Positions 6,698 to 9,786 of a DNA stretch of 9,786 nucleotides are shown in pieces (the first letter of the stretch is position 1; every line of letters starts with the position of its first letter). A program made the translations under genes and the position numbers. The notes under the pieces were generated by a model, which saw nothing but the letters and a program-made list of their open reading frames with translations, searched no databases and had not been told where the DNA came from. The stretch is from Paracoccaceae bacterium (GTDB taxonomy: Bacteria > Pseudomonadota > Alphaproteobacteria > Rhodobacterales > Rhodobacteraceae), in NCBI GenBank assembly GCA_021648225.1, contig JAKITE010000107.1, forward strand, positions 1-9,786, written 5' to 3'.

Positions 6698-7825
6698 ATG
6701 CGCGCAGAAACCGAAAACCGGATTGTCGAAATTCGTAAAACCATTGACCTGCTGGGTCAACGGCTGGGGCTGGAAACGGCTGACCACCGGCTGGAAGAAT
6801 TCAACGCCATGTCCGAAAACCCCGACCTGTGGAACGACCCGACCAAGGCGCAAAAACTGATGCGCGAACGCCAGATGCTGGTCGATGCGATTGATAATTA
6901 CAAATCCCTTTCCGGTGATCTGCAAGACAACATAGATCTGATCGAGCTGGGCGAGATGGAAGACGATGCCGAAGTGATCGCCGAGGCCGAAGCCGCCATT
7001 GCTGCCATGGTGCCGATTGCCGCCAAAAAGGAGCTGGAGGCCTTGCTGGACGGCGAAGTCGACGGCAATGATACATTCCTTGAAATCAATGCAGGGGCAG
7101 GGGGCACCGAAAGCTGTGACTGGGCGGCCATTTTGGCGCGTATGTATGTGCGCTGGGCTGAGAAACACGGCTATAAGGTTGATTTGATTTCGGAAAACTC
7201 CGGTGAGGAGGCCGGAATCAAGTCGGTAACCTATCAAATCAAAGGCCAAAACGCCTATGGCTGGCTAAAAAGTGAAAGCGGCGTTCATCGTTTGGTAAGG
7301 ATTTCACCGTTTGATAGTGCAGCAAGGCGGCATACTTCGTTTTCCAGCGTCTGGGTGTATCCGGTGATCGACGATACAATCGAGATCGAGATCAACCCGT
7401 CCGAGCTTAGGGTTGATACATACCGGTCCTCGGGCGCTGGAGGCCAGCATGTTAACAAAACTGATTCTGCGGTGCGTATGACCCACCTGCCAACCAATAT
7501 TGTGGTGACCGCCAGCGCCAAATCGCAACACCAGAACCGCGCCACCTGTATGGCGGCGCTGAAATCGCGGTTATATGAAATTGAGATGCGCAAACGCACC
7601 CAGGGCATTCAGGATGCCCATGACAATAAGGGCGATGCGGGCTGGGGCAACCAAATTAGATCTTATGTTTTGCACCCCTACCAGATGGTTAAGGATTTGC
7701 GAACCAATGTGGAGACCTCGGATTCCCAAGGGGTTCTGGATGGCGATCTGGACAAGTTTATGGCGGCAGCGCTAGCGCAAGAGGTTACCGGAAAATCCCG
7801 TGCCGAGGCGCAATCAGGCGCTTAA
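6698..7825 (+). CDS. prfB: Peptide chain release factor 2 (RF2)
   Basis: It recognises UGA and UAA in the ribosomal A site and triggers release of the finished peptide. The 375-residue protein has the helical domain 1 (about 1-110), the SPF stop-codon recognition motif (Ser203-Pro-Phe205 in VRISPFDSA) that distinguishes RF2 from RF1 (PxT), and the GGQ catalytic loop (Gly248-Gly-Gln250 in SSGAGGQHVNKTDS), whose Gln is normally methylated by PrmC. Ser244 occupies the place of the poorly active Thr246 of E. coli K-12. The frame is continuous from the ATG: the in-frame UGA and +1 frameshift site that autoregulates prfB in E. coli and many bacteria is absent. AAGGGGG lies four bases before the ATG. 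The gene ends in TAA, readable by both release factors, and its last 12 bases overlap the end of the convergent Hint gene. Confidence 0.97.
   Translation: MRAETENRIVEIRKTIDLLGQRLGLETADHRLEEFNAMSENPDLWNDPTKAQKLMRERQMLVDAIDNYKSLSGDLQDNIDLIELGEMEDDAEVIAEAEAAIAAMVPIAAKKELEALLDGEVDGNDTFLEINAGAGGTESCDWAAILARMYVRWAEKHGYKVDLISENSGEEAGIKSVTYQIKGQNAYGWLKSESGVHRLVRISPFDSAARRHTSFSSVWVYPVIDDTIEIEINPSELRVDTYRSSGAGGQHVNKTDSAVRMTHLPTNIVVTASAKSQHQNRATCMAALKSRLYEIEMRKRTQGIQDAHDNKGDAGWGNQIRSYVLHPYQMVKDLRTNVETSDSQGVLDGDLDKFMAAALAQEVTGKSRAEAQSGA
7789..7798 (+). repeat. CGGAAAATCC, copy 3 (inside prfB)
   Basis: Third copy, within the last codons of prfB, where it encodes part of Thr-Gly-Lys-Ser. It is preceded by C, as are copies 2 and 4. 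Being coding, it may be coincidental. Confidence 0.35.
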
Positions 7826-8824
7826 ACCTGACAATTGCGCCAGCTTTCCTTCGCCAAAATCAATGCACAGCCTTGCCTCATCCCCGTATGCCAGCTCCGG
7901 AAAAATCGCCAGAACCTCGGCTTTGGCGGTTTTCTCCAGCGCAGAAACCGCGTCAATACCGGGATGAAAGCTTTCGGATGCGGCGCCTTCGGCAAAAATA
8001 ATTTCATGCCGATCAAACAGAATATGAAAATATTCGACCTCCGGCATTTGTTTTTGCTGGATGGTTTGATCATTGACCAAAGAAATTGCACTGGCCAGAA
8101 CCTCGGCTTTGCCAAACAGTATTTCCGCCTGCCAGCCCTTTAGCAACATGCGATGTTGCGGCGAAACCAGCAATTCGCGCCTGTTGCCTATGGTGTTTTT
8201 CTGAAAACAAACCGGTGCATTTGCCCCGATACCGGCCAGTTTTGCAGACCCGACCCAGCGCACCGGTTGCAACCCGTGATCCATGGTTTTGACAAGATCA
8301 CCGATTTCAATTGTCTCAACCGGTTTTTCACCGGTATCACAAGCAACCATGCTGCCGCGCACAAAACAAACATAAATCGAAACATTATCGATAATCGCGC
8401 CAAGGCTGTCATCATTGCCAAATTCGGTAAACCGCAAAGTATAGGTGCCAGCGCAATCAAACGTAACCGGCATGGAATATTCCTGCATCTCGTTATCATC
8501 GGGCAGGTGGATCATATCGGCGATCACCTGACCATCGGGGTTGAGGATTTCAACCGTGAACCCGTTTTCGCCGACTTGATCCATGGCTGCATTTCGCAAG
8601 GCGCTATCAAAGGTCAGTTCGGTTGTGGCGGGGCCTGAAACCTTGAACTGCTGCTCCATGACGGTTTCCTGACCGGATTTACCGTCCAGTTCGGCAACGC
8701 GGTTGTCTTCGCCATTCCTGAGGTAAGCGTTTTCTTTATGGTGTGCCTCAATGTCTTTACCGCTCCAGTCAGCGCTTTTATCGTCAAAACCACCGTTTTT
8801 TATAAGGTTGCCATCTGAAGACAT
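7814..8824 (-). CDS. Hint-domain protein with N-terminal lectin-like module
   Basis: A 336-residue protein of two parts. Residues about 5-150 look like a jelly-roll carbohydrate-binding module (CBM4_9/DUF642 style): it begins NLIKNGGFDD with a following Trp and ends GAIIDNVSIYV. Residues about 152-290 are a Hint_2 (Hedgehog/intein-like) domain: a potential nucleophile Cys153 opens CFVRGSMVACDTGEKPVE, then GDLVKTMDHGLQPVRWVG, then SPQHRML (Ser221, His224) in the place of the TxxH block, then FDRHEIIFAEG and SESFHPG. The His-Asn pair needed for C-terminal intein cleavage is missing, so full splicing is unlikely; N-terminal self-cleavage or no processing are both possible. The final segment (LAIFPEL) is usual for the family. 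There is no signal peptide or membrane segment, so if exported it would need a signal-less route such as type I secretion. AGGAG lies six bases before the ATG. Such proteins are common in Rhodobacterales, but their role is unknown to me. Confidence 0.88.
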   Translation of the reverse strand: MSSDGNLIKNGGFDDKSADWSGKDIEAHHKENAYLRNGEDNRVAELDGKSGQETVMEQQFKVSGPATTELTFDSALRNAAMDQVGENGFTVEILNPDGQVIADMIHLPDDNEMQEYSMPVTFDCAGTYTLRFTEFGNDDSLGAIIDNVSIYVCFVRGSMVACDTGEKPVETIEIGDLVKTMDHGLQPVRWVGSAKLAGIGANAPVCFQKNTIGNRRELLVSPQHRMLLKGWQAEILFGKAEVLASAISLVNDQTIQQKQMPEVEYFHILFDRHEIIFAEGAASESFHPGIDAVSALEKTAKAEVLAIFPELAYGDEARLCIDFGEGKLAQLSGLSA

Positions 8825-8859
8825 GGGTTTCTCCTGAAATTGATTCAGCCATGCTTAAC

Positions 8860-8869
8860 CGGAAAATCC
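8860..8869 (+). repeat. CGGAAAATCC, copy 4
   Basis: Fourth copy, 36 bases before the Hint gene start in the second divergent intergenic region; with its neighbours it reads TTAACCGGAAAATCC. Confidence 0.45.
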
Positions 8870-8912
8870 TTTTCAGACCCTTTAGGCGATTGTTCAAAAT
8901 AGTTCGAAATTG

Positions 8913-8941
8913 TTGCAATTGTTTCAAAAATTTTGGATAGT
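8913..8941 (+). promoter_or_regulatory. Candidate promoter of the DUF2189 gene
   Basis: TTGCAA (8913-8918) and GATAGT (8936-8941), 17 bases apart, each match four of six sigma70 consensus bases. The start would be near 8948, a leader of about 29 bases. TTGCAA is its own reverse complement, so it could also serve the opposite strand. Confidence 0.3.
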
Positions 8942-8976
8942 TTGATTTTTGCACATAGAAAGCGACCTGTTTTATC

Positions 8977-9750
8977 ATGAATCTAGATGTCAGCCCGACC
9001 CCGGAAATACAGATCATCAAAATTCCTGATCTTTTTGACGCCCTGAAAAGCGGCTGGCAGGATTATAAATCCGCGCCGCTTATGGGGCTGTTTTTTTCGT
9101 TTGCCTATGTGTTGGGCGGTATTATTCTTTATCTGGTGTTGGCGGCTTCGGGCAAAATCTGGTGGATTATGCCGGTGACGGTCGGCTTTCCGCTGATTGC
9201 GCCTTTTGCTGCTGTGGGTCTGTTTGAAATCAGCCGACAACTAGAGGCCGGCGAGCCGTTGAAATGGGGCCATATATTGGGGGTGGTGTTTGCCGAACGG
9301 CACCGGCAAATTCCATGGGTCGGGGCCATTATTGTTATCTGGTTTATGTTTTATATGTTGATTGCCCATGTGATTTTTGCATTGATGATGGGCATTACCG
9401 TGATGACCAATATCGGCACCTCGCTGGATGCGTTTTTAACACCGTCCGGCCTGATATTTTTGAATATCGAATTACTGGTGGGCGCGGTTTTTGCCTTGAT
9501 CCTGTTTGCGATCACCTTTGTCAGCCTGCCGTTGCTGCTGCACAAGGAAATTGATTTTATTACCGCGATTTTGCTAAGCATCCAGACCGTGAAACAGAAT
9601 TTCAAGGTCATGCTGGTCTGGTTTGGCATGATCGGGCCGCTTTTGCTGGTGTCGCTTATTCCGATGTTTCTGGGGCTGTTTATCACCTTGCCGTTGATTG
9701 GCCATGCCACATGGCATTTGTATCGAAAACTGCTAAAACACCCTGCATAA
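8977..9750 (+). CDS. DUF2189 family integral membrane protein
   Basis: A 257-residue inner-membrane protein of unknown function. A short cytosolic-looking N-terminus contains the family pattern IPDLFDALKSGWQDYKSAP (about 16-34). Five to six hydrophobic segments follow (about 35-56, 62-84, 113-140, 157-185, 209-240, the last possibly two helices). The polar loop after the second segment has FEISRQLEAGEPLKW (83-97), and the protein closes with LPLIGHATWHLYRKLL, both typical of DUF2189 (COG5473). No catalytic motif or cofactor ligand pattern stands out, so no activity is proposed. The ATG at 8977 has no clear Shine-Dalgarno sequence, but the next Met (residue 36) lies inside the first membrane helix, so this start is best. 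The gene is transcribed divergently from the Hint gene and followed within a few bases by a hairpin. Confidence 0.88.
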   Translation: MNLDVSPTPEIQIIKIPDLFDALKSGWQDYKSAPLMGLFFSFAYVLGGIILYLVLAASGKIWWIMPVTVGFPLIAPFAAVGLFEISRQLEAGEPLKWGHILGVVFAERHRQIPWVGAIIVIWFMFYMLIAHVIFALMMGITVMTNIGTSLDAFLTPSGLIFLNIELLVGAVFALILFAITFVSLPLLLHKEIDFITAILLSIQTVKQNFKVMLVWFGMIGPLLLVSLIPMFLGLFITLPLIGHATWHLYRKLLKHPA

Positions 9751-9771
9751 AAAAGGGCGCCAAAAGCGCCC
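9749..9771 (-). terminator. Intrinsic terminator at right edge
   Basis: GGGCGC (9755-9760) and GCGCCC (9766-9771) form a perfect 6-bp stem with a 5-base loop. On the minus strand six T follow directly (complement of A 9749-9754, overlapping the DUF2189 stop codon), the classical layout, so it should end a minus-strand gene lying to the right of the window. On the plus strand only CTGATT follows the stem, so termination of the DUF2189 transcript here would be weaker. Confidence 0.75.
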
Positions 9772-9786
9772 CTGATTAAATATCAA

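Larger units (their letters stand above)
8825..8976. other. AT-rich divergent intergenic region
   Basis: 152 bases between the divergent starts of the Hint gene and the DUF2189 gene. It holds the ribosome site of the Hint gene (8831-8835), a copy of CGGAAAATCC (8860-8869), a TTCGAA palindrome (8903-8908) and ATTGTT three times (8889, 8909, 8918). It must carry promoters for both directions; only one plausible pair of boxes is seen for the plus strand. Confidence 0.6.

Noticed and set aside
6479..7249. 256-codon open frame on the minus strand across the mrcA/prfB junction
   Set aside because: It is fully antisense to two well-supported genes, shows no recognisable family, and its composition is what mirrored codons of the real genes give.
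8153..8638. 161-codon plus-strand open frame inside the Hint gene
   Set aside because: Antisense to a gene with clear domain motifs and a good ribosome site; no protein family evident.
7814..8824. Hint protein as a complete splicing intein or homing endonuclease
   Set aside because: No C-terminal His-Asn plus Cys/Ser/Thr junction, no downstream extein and no LAGLIDADG or HNH endonuclease motif.
1..9786. CRISPR array, insertion sequence, prophage, toxin-antitoxin pair or tRNA
   Set aside because: No spaced direct repeats, transposase, integrase or cloverleaf seen; the gene content is ordinary chromosomal.

Overview
The window reads as a chromosomal segment of an alphaproteobacterium, most likely a Rhodobacterales (Roseobacter-type) species with moderate GC. 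The basis is family-level: an RNase E with a long disordered insert inside its S1 domain and a C-terminal GWW peptide, the amidase / PBP1A / RF2 gene string next to a divergent rne, a Hint_2-type protein, and a DUF2189 membrane protein. No mobile element, tRNA, rRNA or CRISPR array was seen, and base composition looks even along the window.

Layout, left to right. (1) A hairpin terminator at the left edge, then rne on the minus strand (38-2416). (2) A 440-base divergent intergenic region (2417-2856) with no convincing gene but several inverted repeats, probably the structured leader of rne plus promoters for both directions. (3) A plus-strand run of three housekeeping genes: a periplasmic AmiC-type N-acetylmuramoyl-L-alanine amidase (2857-4011), the bifunctional penicillin-binding protein 1A mrcA (4092-6641), and peptide chain release factor 2 prfB (6698-7825). 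A strong sigma70-like promoter sits just before mrcA, so the run may be transcribed from more than one start. (4) A minus-strand Hint-domain protein (7814-8824) whose 3' end overlaps that of prfB by 12 bases. (5) A 152-base AT-rich divergent intergenic region, then a DUF2189 multi-pass membrane protein (8977-9750). (6) A terminator at the right edge, with its U-tract oriented for a minus-strand gene lying beyond the window.

How the genes fit together: AmiC cleaves the stem peptide from peptidoglycan during septum splitting and PBP1A polymerises and cross-links new glycan, so the two form a cell-wall synthesis/remodelling pair. prfB (UGA/UAA termination) and rne (RNA decay and processing) are general information-processing genes. 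The least understood part is the right third: a signal-peptide-less protein with a lectin-like N-terminal module fused to a self-processing-type Hint domain, divergent from a membrane protein of unknown function. A 10-base sequence, CGGAAAATCC, occurs four times, three of them in the two divergent promoter regions. No wholly new system is evident; the Hint protein is the best candidate for unexplored biology.
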